DNA of 64,000 nt from Bdellovibrio sp. 22V (GTDB taxonomy: Bacteria; Bdellovibrionota; Bdellovibrionia; Bdellovibrionales; Bdellovibrionaceae). The notes under the pieces were generated by a model, which saw nothing but the letters and a program-made list of their open reading frames with translations, was not told the DNA's origin and did not search any database. Positions 56,636-64,000 of this stretch are shown piece by piece. Positions within the stretch are counted from its first letter, which is position 1, and every line of letters starts with the position of its first letter. The position numbers were made by a program, and so were the translations under genes. The stretch is taken from assembly GCF_030169785.1 (NCBI RefSeq), contig NZ_CP125854.1, positions 744,001-808,000 of the forward strand. The letters run 5' to 3'.

Positions 56636-57578
56636 AGTTAGAATTGCTCTTACCACGGGTGATGTCGATGGCATTGGCTTTGAAGTCACTGCCAAAGCCT
56701 TGCATCACCTCGGCCCGCAAAAGAACGCACAATTAATCCTTTGGCGTTCTGAAAACGTCGACAAAAGATATCTTCGTCTTATTGATCAAAAGTTCGAGCG
56801 AATCACAGTTGATTCATTAGAAGAGGCTTTAAAGATTGATGGACCTTATCTTGTCGACATCGCTTCGGATCTTTCACCAGCTCACTGGGTTGAGATCAGC
56901 GCGAAGGCTTGTCTCGCGAAAAAAATCGACGGTATCGCAACGGCGCCTTTATCAAAAACTTCAATCAAAGAGGCCGGATTTAAAGATCTTGGTCACACAG
57001 ATATTTTAAAGCGTCTTTCTAAAAGCCATTTCGTAAATATGGGATTTGTCGGAAGTAAGTTTAACGTCGTGTTAACGACGGCCCATATTCCTGTTGCTAA
57101 AATTTCTAAGAGTTTGAATTTCAAAATTCTTTCCGAGTCCTTACTGAATGCCAATGACCTGCGAAAGAAACTTCCTGCCAATCAACAAAAGAAACCTATC
57201 GCGATTTTGGGCTTAAACCCGCACGCCGGAGAAAAAGGTTTGATCGGCACAGAAGAATTGTCCTTATTTCCGCACATCAAAGACTTCGCAAGGGATAATA
57301 AGATTCCCGTGGATGGCCCCCTCGTTCCTGACGCCGCATTTTTTCCTACGAATTGGAAAAAGTATTCGGTCTATCTTGCGCTCTATCACGATCAGGGTCT
57401 TATTCCTTTTAAAACAATTCATGGCCAAGACAGCGGAGTCCACATGACTCTCGGTATTCCTTTCGTCCGCACCAGTGTAGATCACGGGACGGCGAAGGAT
57501 ATTTTCGGTCAAAACAAAGCCAATCCACATTCCATGATTGATGCCATTCGCTGGGCGATAAAATTAGCTCGACTGTAG
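56628..57578 (+). CDS. pdxA: 4-hydroxythreonine-4-phosphate dehydrogenase
   Basis: NAD-dependent enzyme of pyridoxal phosphate synthesis. The ATG at 56628 overlaps the surA stop (ATGAGTAA) and gives MSKVRIALTTGDVDGIGFEV, the standard family start; an in-frame extension upstream lies inside surA and is not needed. Zinc/substrate motifs: TAPLSKTSI, GHTDIL, LNPHAGEKGL, and YHDQGLIPFK. 316 residues. Confidence 0.96.
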   Translation: MSKVRIALTTGDVDGIGFEVTAKALHHLGPQKNAQLILWRSENVDKRYLRLIDQKFERITVDSLEEALKIDGPYLVDIASDLSPAHWVEISAKACLAKKIDGIATAPLSKTSIKEAGFKDLGHTDILKRLSKSHFVNMGFVGSKFNVVLTTAHIPVAKISKSLNFKILSESLLNANDLRKKLPANQQKKPIAILGLNPHAGEKGLIGTEELSLFPHIKDFARDNKIPVDGPLVPDAAFFPTNWKKYSVYLALYHDQGLIPFKTIHGQDSGVHMTLGIPFVRTSVDHGTAKDIFGQNKANPHSMIDAIRWAIKLARL

Positions 57579-57624
57579 AGCTCTAAGAATATATTTCTAA
57601 ATACCTGAAATAATTGAGGTGATT

Positions 57625-58995
57625 ATGTTCCAACCTGTCATTTTTAGAGAATACGATATTCGCGGTGTCTATAACGGACAATTCGACGATAACTTCGCAT
57701 ACCTCCTTGGCCGCGCTTATATCGTTTACATGAAAGACGTCGCAGGCGTCAGCAATCCAACAATTGCTCTTGGTCACGATGCGCGCGAAAGCTCTCCAGC
57801 TATCATCAGAAATCTTGCAAAAGGTATGATGGAGTCGGGTGCTAAAGTTATTCACTTGGGTCTTGTAACGACTCCTGTTTGCTATTTCTCAACATTTGAG
57901 TTGAAGGGTGTTAACGGAGCCATTCAAGTTACAGGTTCGCACAATCCACCCGAATACAACGGTTTTAAAATCTCTGTCGGCAAAGGCACTATCTTCGGCG
58001 CGGAGATCCAAAAGCTTCGCCAGATCATCGACAAGGGACAATTCATCGACGGCAAAGGCTCTGAAGAAACATTCGATATCAAACCGATGTACTACGAGCG
58101 CTACCATAAAGAATTCGGCGAGATCAAAAACGTAAAAGTCGTTTTGGATTGTGGTAATGGAGCCGGTGGTTCCGTTGTTCGCGGTTTGTTCAACGCCGTC
58201 GGTTTGAATCCGACGATTCTTTTCGAAGAGCCAGACGGGAAATTTCCAAATCACCATCCAGACCCGACAGTTGAAGAAAACTTGGAAGATCTTAAAAAAC
58301 AAGTTCTTAAAGAAGGCGCAGTTGCTGGTATCGGTTTCGACGGAGACGCCGACCGTATCGGGGTTGTCGATCATACTGGAAAAATGGTTTACGGTGACGA
58401 GTTGATGGTCATCATTTCCCGCGCGATTCTTGAAACACAAAAAGGTGCAAAGATCATTGGCGACGTAAAGTGCTCTGATCGTTTGTACCAAGACGTTGCA
58501 AAACATGGCGGTCAACCGATTATGTGGAAGACGGGGCACTCTTTGGTGAAAGAAAAAATCAAAGTAGAAAAAGCTCCATTCGGTGGAGAAATGTCCGGTC
58601 ACGTATTCTTCGCGGATCGCAACTACGGGTATGACGATGCTCCTTACGCAGCTTTGCGCTTGGTAGAGATCTTGGCGAAAACAGGAAAAACAATTCCGCA
58701 ATTGCTTGAAGGTTTGCCACCATCATTCAACACACCAGAAATCCGCATCGACACAACAGAAGAGAAAAAAGTTTTGATCGTGGAAAAAATGATCGAGGCT
58801 TTTCCGGATAAACCAGGCACAGACTACAAAGTTGATTTCACTGACGGCATCCGCTTAAGTTTTGCAGACGGCTGGGCTCTTTGCCGCTCATCCAACACAC
58901 AACCAGTTGTCGTCGTTCGCTACGAATCCACAACTCAAGCCGGCCTCGACAAAATCCGCAACCGCGTAGAAGCCGTAGTAAACAAGTACCTCTAA
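57625..58995 (+). CDS. Phosphomannomutase/phosphoglucomutase
   Basis: Interconverts hexose-1- and 6-phosphates for envelope polysaccharide precursors (AlgC/ManB group). The ATG at 57625 has GAGG five bases upstream (a GTG two codons earlier is less likely). 456 residues with REYDIRGVYNG start, phosphoserine loop TGSHNPPEYNG, metal loop GFDGDADRIG, sugar loop GEMSGHVFF and phosphate loop in the C-terminus (CRSSNTQPVVVVRYES). Single gene with terminator. Confidence 0.94.
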   Translation: MFQPVIFREYDIRGVYNGQFDDNFAYLLGRAYIVYMKDVAGVSNPTIALGHDARESSPAIIRNLAKGMMESGAKVIHLGLVTTPVCYFSTFELKGVNGAIQVTGSHNPPEYNGFKISVGKGTIFGAEIQKLRQIIDKGQFIDGKGSEETFDIKPMYYERYHKEFGEIKNVKVVLDCGNGAGGSVVRGLFNAVGLNPTILFEEPDGKFPNHHPDPTVEENLEDLKKQVLKEGAVAGIGFDGDADRIGVVDHTGKMVYGDELMVIISRAILETQKGAKIIGDVKCSDRLYQDVAKHGGQPIMWKTGHSLVKEKIKVEKAPFGGEMSGHVFFADRNYGYDDAPYAALRLVEILAKTGKTIPQLLEGLPPSFNTPEIRIDTTEEKKVLIVEKMIEAFPDKPGTDYKVDFTDGIRLSFADGWALCRSSNTQPVVVVRYESTTQAGLDKIRNRVEAVVNKYL

Positions 58996-59040
58996 AAGGT
59001 ACCCGCTTCCTATTCTTCACGAATAGTACACTGTAAAAAA

Positions 59041-59079
59041 CAAAAGCCCGTTCCAAAAGAGCGGGCTTTTGCATTTTTA
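59041..59079 (+). terminator. Terminator of the phosphomannomutase gene
   Basis: CAAAAGCCCG (59041-59050) pairs with CGGGCTTTTG (59062-59071) over an 11-base loop, followed by CATTTTTAG. Confidence 0.85.
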
Positions 59080-59103
59080 GACCTCATTGATTTTAGAGGT
59101 CCA

Positions 59104-59139
59104 CAAAATAAAAAAGGCCGGTATTGCTACCAGCCTTTT
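59104..59139 (-). terminator. Terminator of the ATP synthase F0 operon
   Basis: On the minus strand AAAAGGCTGGTA pairs with TACCGGCCTTTT (one G-U pair) around GCAA, followed by TTTTATTTTGTGG. It lies about 100 bases beyond the atpE stop, after a structured stretch. Confidence 0.85.
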
Positions 59140-59164
59140 AATTTTAATCATTTACACCAACCAA

Positions 59165-59224
59165 CTAAGGTTGGCGATAAGGGCGCAAGTCGAGACCCGA
59201 CAAAGAAGTCGATCGGGTCCTTAG
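59165..59224 (-). other. Structured 3' UTR element after atpE
   Basis: CTAAGG (59165-59170) can pair with CCTTAG (59219-59224), enclosing ACCCGA (59194-59199) paired with TCGGGT (59213-59218). This nested pairing sits in the atpE 3' UTR before the terminator. Whether it is an RNA element or chance is open. Confidence 0.35.
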
Positions 59225-59236
59225 CGACGACCGCGA

Positions 59237-59557
59237 TTACGCCAAACGAAGAGCGATGATCAACGCGTAGATAACTAGAGACTCAATAAGAGCTAGACCC
59301 AAGATCATTGGGATCAATAGTTTACCAGAAGCTGCTGGGTTACGAGCGATACCATCAAGAGCTGTAGAAGCTGTTTTACCTTGAGCCATTGCACCTGCGA
59401 ATACAGACAATGCGATAGCGATAGCAGCTGCGATAGCAACCAAACCGCGGTCAGTAGCAACAGAAGCAGCAGCTTCAGTAGCAGCTGGAGCAGCGTCTTG
59501 TGCGAATGCAGATACAGAAGCCAACAAAGCAACCATAGCAACGATCATTTTTTTCAT
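59237..59557 (-). CDS. atpE: ATP synthase subunit c with cleavable-type signal peptide
   Basis: Rotor ring subunit of F0. ATG at 59557 with GAGGAG seven bases upstream; an upstream in-frame start is not needed. The 106 residues begin with a typical signal peptide (MKKMIVAMVALLASVSAFA-QDAAP), unlike most bacterial subunit c. Two membrane helices follow (about 39-58 and 80-106) with the polar loop ARNPAASGK and the ion-carrying Glu in LALIESLVIY. A Gln 13 residues before the loop Arg, and Ser after the Glu, recall Na+-type rings. Last gene of the cluster. Confidence 0.93.
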   Translation of the reverse strand: MKKMIVAMVALLASVSAFAQDAAPAATEAAASVATDRGLVAIAAAIAIALSVFAGAMAQGKTASTALDGIARNPAASGKLLIPMILGLALIESLVIYALIIALRLA

Positions 59558-59594
59558 GTGATTTCTCCTCAATATGAGTGGTTAAGTTTGCTCT

Positions 59595-60284
59595 CTAGTG
59601 ATCGTGTGCAATCGCGAATGCCACGTAGACCATTGAAAGCAATGTAAATACAAAAGCCTGAACAAAACATACGAACAATCCCATGATGTAGAATGGGATC
59701 GGTACACCAATTGGTACTAGATCCAAGAACACAGACAATACTGTGTGGTCACCCATCATAACGTTCGCAAGACGAAGACCCAATGAGAACGGACGAACCA
59801 TGTGTGAAACAAGTTCAATCACGAACATCAAAGGTGCCAAGAAAAGAACCGGGCCCATGAAGTGCTTAAGGTAAGCGAAGATGCCGTTTTCTTTCACACC
59901 TTGGAAGTTGTAGAACAAGAACATCAAAACACCGAAACCGAATGTCGTGTTGATGTTCTCAGTCGCAGGAGTCATACCTGGAATCATACCGATCAAGTTG
60001 TTAAGTAAGATGAAAAAGAAAACTGAAGTGAAGAACGGAACATAGTGTTTGCCGTGTTCGCCGATAACCATGTCAGCAAGACCTGACATCATCTCCGTCA
60101 ACATTTCCATGATGCCACGAAGAGAGAATTTGCTAGCAGGAAGAACTGCAACTTCACCTTTACCAAGTGATGCGCGAGCAGCAACGCCGATAGCGACAGT
60201 AGCAACAGTAGCAGCGCCAAGAGTTGCAACGTGTGCGTACTCGTGACCTACACCAGGAATCAATTGTGTCCAGTTAAACGACAT
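59595..60284 (-). CDS. atpB: ATP synthase subunit a
   Basis: Stator half-channel subunit. 229 residues with five to six membrane helices, and the essential Arg in RPFSLGLRLANVMMGDH. The MTPATENINTTFGFGVL segment is also typical. Overlaps the AtpI-like gene by 11 bases and precedes atpE by 37 bases. Confidence 0.97.
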   Translation of the reverse strand: MSFNWTQLIPGVGHEYAHVATLGAATVATVAIGVAARASLGKGEVAVLPASKFSLRGIMEMLTEMMSGLADMVIGEHGKHYVPFFTSVFFFILLNNLIGMIPGMTPATENINTTFGFGVLMFLFYNFQGVKENGIFAYLKHFMGPVLFLAPLMFVIELVSHMVRPFSLGLRLANVMMGDHTVLSVFLDLVPIGVPIPFYIMGLFVCFVQAFVFTLLSMVYVAFAIAHDH

Positions 60285-60630
60285 GGTCTTTTCCTTCTCG
60301 TAAGGATTCTTTCACTGCATACACAAATGCAGCGAGAATAAAGCTGGCAACTCCGATGGCGAACCATAAAGTGTCGAACCATGGAAGAGCCGTAAGCTTA
60401 AAGATAATAATCCCTAAAATCGCGTACTTAAATACAATGATCCCGATAGATAGGGCAACCAATTTCTTCTGGAAGATCAATCCCCATCCCCAAGCGAGGA
60501 GTAAAAAGCTCAAAAAGATGGTCCCCGAGCCCGCCATATAGGAATAAGCTTGGGGTGGCGCAGCAAACAACCCTAAAAGCAGGCCGCCAAGCGCGATCAC
60601 AAAAATTTGCGTGATGAGAATAGACTTCAT
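60274..60630 (-). CDS. atpI: ATP synthase subunit I (AtpI-like)
   Basis: A 118-residue protein with four hydrophobic helices, typical of AtpI/UncI proteins, which help c-ring assembly. Its place directly before atpB supports the name; sequence alone is weakly conserved. Overlaps atpB by 11 bases. Confidence 0.8.
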   Translation of the reverse strand: MKSILITQIFVIALGGLLLGLFAAPPQAYSYMAGSGTIFLSFLLLAWGWGLIFQKKLVALSIGIIVFKYAILGIIIFKLTALPWFDTLWFAIGVASFILAAFVYAVKESLREGKDHVV

Positions 60631-60636
60631 GAAAAC

Positions 60637-60861
60637 CTAGGGTTTATCGGAATCTGAGTTTTTCTCTTCCTCTTTTTGCAGCTTGCGAAGCAGCCAAATG
60701 ACTCTCCAAAGCCAACCAATCAAAGCCGCAAACGTAAGACCCACAAAAATAAGTCCCTTCGTTTGATACTTCTGATCGAGGAATTGCCCTAGGTAAAAAC
60801 ATCCCAAGATCAAACCGACAAGTTCAAAGCCCATGGATGCAAAAATTATATACTTCTTCAT
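60637..60861 (-). CDS. atpZ: AtpZ-like F0F1 accessory protein
   Basis: A 74-residue protein with two membrane helices and a charged C-terminus (LRKLQKEEEKNSDSDKP). The GFELVGLILGCFYLGQFLDQ segment fits the AtpZ family (two-helix partner of AtpI). Located at the start of the F0 gene run, sharing one base with the upstream lipoprotein stop. Confidence 0.8.
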   Translation of the reverse strand: MKKYIIFASMGFELVGLILGCFYLGQFLDQKYQTKGLIFVGLTFAALIGWLWRVIWLLRKLQKEEEKNSDSDKP

Positions 60862-61658
60862 TACTTCCTGAAGCCTTTCGCACCCGGAGCGTTTTTCATA
60901 CGCTCTTGCAAACGTTTGATACGAAGCTCGATATACTCGGGAGGTTGATAGTTGGATTTATGCTCTTCTAAAACGGCAATCGCACTTTTGAAGTCAAAAT
61001 TTTCTTCGTAACAAACTGCCAGGGTCAGAGCGACGTTTTCCTGAATCGCTTTTTCCGGATATTTTTGAATAAGACTTTTAAAGATATCCGCAGCTTTTCC
61101 AAAATCTTTTCGTGCGACAAGAATATTCCCTTTCAACATCAAGGCGTTGAATCGAGTGTTGTCGTCACTTTTGAGTTTCAGCAATGAATCGATCTCCGAT
61201 TCAGATTGGAAAAAATTATTTTGATAGTACTGCGCACGCGCAATATTCATTTTGTACTGAGCCGCCTCAAAATCCGTGTGAGGCATCTGTTGCAGTTTGG
61301 AATACTCAATAATCGAGCGCTGATAATTCTGCAGATTATTAAAATAAATCGCCGCGATTTGCTTTTGCGACTCAAGACGCTCTTTTTCATCCGGAGAGTG
61401 CAAAACAATAAAGTGATGGTATTCAATCGCCTTATTGAAGTCTTTGATTTCAAAGAATGAAATACGCGCGGCTTCGCGAGCTGCTTCCAGTGGATATTTC
61501 GTCGGCGCATTTCTTTTGATAACTCGGTCAAGATAACCCAGGGCAATTCGGTAGTGCTCCTGGGCGATCTCTTTTTCGGCTTGTTTAAAATCTGCTTCTT
61601 CCTGGGAAGAGCAGGCGGTGAGTCCTAGCACTAAAACAATCAGAAAAATTCTGATCAT
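60861..61658 (-). CDS. TPR lipoprotein
   Basis: The frame extends to 61721 inside gyrA, but the ATG at 61658 starts a lipoprotein signal (MIRIFLIVLVLGLTAC, lipobox LTAC). The 265-residue protein has tetratricopeptide repeats (HYRIALGYLDRVIKRN, FNKAIEYHHFIVLH, FGKAADIFKSLIQKYPEKA), resembling BamD/CpoB-type envelope adaptors. It starts one base after the gyrA stop; a GAGGGAG lies 12 bases upstream. Partner unknown. Confidence 0.8.
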   Translation of the reverse strand: MIRIFLIVLVLGLTACSSQEEADFKQAEKEIAQEHYRIALGYLDRVIKRNAPTKYPLEAAREAARISFFEIKDFNKAIEYHHFIVLHSPDEKERLESQKQIAAIYFNNLQNYQRSIIEYSKLQQMPHTDFEAAQYKMNIARAQYYQNNFFQSESEIDSLLKLKSDDNTRFNALMLKGNILVARKDFGKAADIFKSLIQKYPEKAIQENVALTLAVCYEENFDFKSAIAVLEEHKSNYQPPEYIELRIKRLQERMKNAPGAKGFRK

Positions 61659-61659
61659 C

Positions 61660-64000
61660 TTACTGAGTAACTCCCTCTGTTGTTGGAGCTGGAGTCGATT
61701 CCTCGCTGCCTTCATCCTCAACGACGGCTACGCCGGTAACTGTTTCTTCTTTCTCGTCGATATTGATAAGGCGAACACCTTGAGTGTTACGGCCAAGAAC
61801 AGAGATGTCCGTCATCTTCATGCGAATCACTTGTCCTTTATCTGTAGAAAGAATCAGTTCGTGTTTCTCGGAAACCTTCTTGGTTCCGATGACCACACCC
61901 ACTTTGTCAGTCGTTTTCTGAGTGATGATACCAACACCACCACGGGACTGAACGCGATATTCACCAGTTTCAGAACGTTTACCGTAGCCTTTAGATGTCA
62001 CCATCAAGATTGTGTCTGTCGTGTTCTTCTCAAGAACTTCCATCGCAACAACAATGTCGTCTTTCGCAAGAGTGATTGCTTTCACGCCGCGAGCAGTACG
62101 ACCCATACCACGAACGTCGTTTTCGTTGAAACGAATCGACATACCTTCTTTAGTTGCAATGAAGATATCGCTTTGTCCATCAGAAATCTTAACGTCGATA
62201 ACGCCGTCATCTAGATCCGTCGTCAACGCAATGATACCGGCTGTTCTTGGATTCGCGAAAGCATCCAAAGATGTTTTCTTGATCACACCTTTTTCTGTCA
62301 ACATTACAACGTATTTGTTTTCGTTGAACTCATCTACCGGAAGAATTGCACGAACACTTTCACCGCTAGCAAGCTGAACAACGTTCGCCAAAGATTTACC
62401 TTTAGACGTTCTTGTTCCTAGAGGAAGTTTGTGCACCTTACACCAGTAAACTTTACCTTTATCTGTGAACACTAAAAGCATTGTCTTCGTGCTCGCAGAG
62501 AAAAGATCCGTTACATAGTCTTCTTCTTTCGTCTCCATGCCTTTCAAACCTTTACCACCACGTTTTTGCGTGCGGTATTCCGCTGTCGGCATTCGCTTAA
62601 TCAGACCTGTGTTTGTCACAGTGACAACCATGTCTTCATCGGCGATCAAATCTTCGTCTTCGATATCATCCAAGCTTCCTTGGATTTGTGTGCGGCGAGG
62701 ATCTGCGTAACGTTTTTTGATATCTTCAAGCTCAGATACGATAATTTTATAAATTTCACGAACGTCGGAAAGGACGAATTTCAACCAGTCGATTTGTTTC
62801 ATCAATTCTGCAAGTTCAGCGATGATTTTATCACGCTCCAAACCTGTCAAACGTTGAAGACGCATTTCCAAAATCGCAACGGCTTGTTTTTCAGAGAATT
62901 CGAATTTCTGCATCAAAGCTTCGCGGGCAGCGTTTGCCTCCTTAGAAGCACGGATAGTTTTGATAACCTCTTCGATATGATCGAGGGCTTTTTTCAAACC
63001 TTCCAAGATATGCGCGCGCTCTTGGGCTTTCTTAAGTTCAAAGATACAACGTTTCGTAACAACGTCACGACGGTGATCCACGAACGCTTCCAGCATGCCT
63101 TTAAGATCGAAAGTAACCGGTTGGTTTTTCGCATCCAAAGCCAGCATGATAATACCCAAGCTGATTTGCATTTGCGTGAATTTGTAAAGACGATTCAAGA
63201 TCACGCTGGCGTTTTCACCGCGCTTCAATTGAATCACGATACGCATACCTTCACGCGAAGACTCATCGCGGATATCAGAGATACCTTCGATTTGTTTGTC
63301 ACGAACAAGGTCCGCAATGCTTTCGATCAATTTTGCTTTATTAACTTGGTAAGGAATCTCGGTAACGATGATTTCTTCACGGTCTTTAACCTGAACGATT
63401 TCCGCAACCGCTTTCAAAGAGATAATTCCGCGGCCTTTTTTATAAGCCTGAAGAATACCTTCGCGACCTGCAATCACACCGTAAGACGGGAAGTCCGGTC
63501 CCTTGATATGTTGCATGAGATCTTCAAGTTGGCAGTCCGGATTATTGATCAAGTGCACGCAACCGTCGATCACTTCTCCTAAGTTATGTGGAGGAATGTT
63601 CGTCGCCATACCTACGGCGATACCCGCAGAACCGTTCACTAAAAGATTCGGAAACTTTGCAGGAAGAACCGTTGGAATTTCTAAAGAGTCATCGTAGTTC
63701 GGACCGAAAGAAACTGTTTCTTTTTCGAGGTCGTTAAGAAGTTCTTCAGCAAGGCTCGTTAAACGAATCTCCGTGTAACGCATGGCTGCCGGGCTATCAC
63801 CGTCGATAGAACCGAAGTTTCCTTGTCCATCCTCAAGCGGGTAGCGCAAAGAGAAGTCTTGCGCCATACGAACCATTGTATCGTAAACGGAAGCGTCACC
63901 ATGCGGATGGTATTTACCGATAACATCCCCGACCACACGAGCCGACTTCAAGTACGGTCTGTTGTGGCGGTTGTTCATTTCACTTTGTGCAAAAAGAACG
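61660..64000 (-). CDS. gyrA: DNA gyrase subunit A (partial)
   Basis: Breaks and rejoins DNA to add negative supercoils. The frame stays open through base 64000, so the N-terminal ~45 residues lie outside the window (visible start VLFAQSEMNNRHNRPY). Catalytic Tyr is in AAMRYTEIR. The quinolone-determining segment reads HGDASVYDT, with Ala where E. coli has Ser83. The C-terminal beta-pinwheel contains the GyrA box QRGGKG(L). The tail is acidic (EDEGSEESTPAPTTEG). Confidence 0.97.
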   Translation of the reverse strand, partial: VLFAQSEMNNRHNRPYLKSARVVGDVIGKYHPHGDASVYDTMVRMAQDFSLRYPLEDGQGNFGSIDGDSPAAMRYTEIRLTSLAEELLNDLEKETVSFGPNYDDSLEIPTVLPAKFPNLLVNGSAGIAVGMATNIPPHNLGEVIDGCVHLINNPDCQLEDLMQHIKGPDFPSYGVIAGREGILQAYKKGRGIISLKAVAEIVQVKDREEIIVTEIPYQVNKAKLIESIADLVRDKQIEGISDIRDESSREGMRIVIQLKRGENASVILNRLYKFTQMQISLGIIMLALDAKNQPVTFDLKGMLEAFVDHRRDVVTKRCIFELKKAQERAHILEGLKKALDHIEEVIKTIRASKEANAAREALMQKFEFSEKQAVAILEMRLQRLTGLERDKIIAELAELMKQIDWLKFVLSDVREIYKIIVSELEDIKKRYADPRRTQIQGSLDDIEDEDLIADEDMVVTVTNTGLIKRMPTAEYRTQKRGGKGLKGMETKEEDYVTDLFSASTKTMLLVFTDKGKVYWCKVHKLPLGTRTSKGKSLANVVQLASGESVRAILPVDEFNENKYVVMLTEKGVIKKTSLDAFANPRTAGIIALTTDLDDGVIDVKISDGQSDIFIATKEGMSIRFNENDVRGMGRTARGVKAITLAKDDIVVAMEVLEKNTTDTILMVTSKGYGKRSETGEYRVQSRGGVGIITQKTTDKVGVVIGTKKVSEKHELILSTDKGQVIRMKMTDISVLGRNTQGVRLINIDEKEETVTGVAVVEDEGSEESTPAPTTEGVTQ

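Noticed and set aside
57889-58701. 270-codon minus-strand open frame opposite the phosphomannomutase gene
   Set aside because: Antisense shadow with no start signals; the plus-strand protein is strongly conserved.
62566-63582. 338-codon plus-strand open frame opposite gyrA
   Set aside because: It is antisense to conserved gyrA codons, has a Phe/Val/Asp-biased composition typical of shadow frames and no similarity to a protein.

Overview
The window looks like a chromosomal segment of a predatory bacterium of the Bdellovibrio group. The pointers are a 64-residue histone-fold protein very like Bdellovibrio histone Bd0055 (HBb), a fibre protein with a C-terminal S74-type chaperone domain like the mosaic adhesive trimer (MAT) fibres of Bdellovibrio, many secreted proteases and lipoproteins, and a GatCAB, B. 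subtilis-type SdhCAB and split ATP synthase gene complement. The assignment rests on remembered family features, not on a database search. No rRNA, tRNA, CRISPR array, insertion sequence or prophage was seen; coding density is very high.

Layout. 1-9.2 kb: end of an unknown gene, a fatty acid desaturase, an unknown gene overlapping recO, a Xer recombinase, a sigma-54 activator, then on the minus strand rpmE2-prfA and the oddest gene of the window, a fusion of the first ~65 residues of PrmC (release factor methyltransferase) to a long trimeric fibre protein. 9.4-15.5 kb: DUF2461, small secreted and HPPD-like proteins, rho with a long disordered N-terminus, a PilZ protein, and a LysM lipoprotein with a C-terminal membrane helix. 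15.5-22.5 kb: the operon gatC-gatA-gatB-ppx-DUF192, divergent ligA, and the histone gene. 22.5-33.3 kb: a membrane metallophosphatase and murD with overlapping divergent 5' ends, a large exported protein of unknown function, a lipoprotein, a transaldolase-like gene, and the operon LolA-like protein - TPR protein - lptM - dapF - dapA - dapB - degenerate FolK-like protein.

33.3-47.6 kb: ftsK, queE, a Fis-like gene, dnaB, an SDR gene whose start codon lies in the dnaB terminator hairpin, two secreted serine proteases (chymotrypsin and subtilisin folds), rpsF-DUF2232-rplI without rpsR, and a small operon of FHA protein, alpha/beta hydrolase and cyclase-like DUF3095 protein. 47.8-53.9 kb: sdhCAB, etfBA and a DUF374 acyltransferase (respiration and envelope lipid). 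53.9-59.1 kb: three parvulin-type prolyl isomerases in tandem ending in surA, then pdxA and a phosphomannomutase. 59.2-64 kb: atpZ-atpI-atpB-atpE, preceded by a TPR lipoprotein and gyrA, which runs off the right edge.

Most genes are housekeeping functions in replication, translation, peptidoglycan precursor supply (DAP, MurD), envelope assembly (SurA, LptM, lipoproteins) and aerobic energy metabolism. The features most worth attention are the prmC-fibre fusion, the histone, the inactive-looking FolK homologue, the LysM protein that could bridge both membranes, and two genes whose 5' ends are embedded in terminator hairpins.
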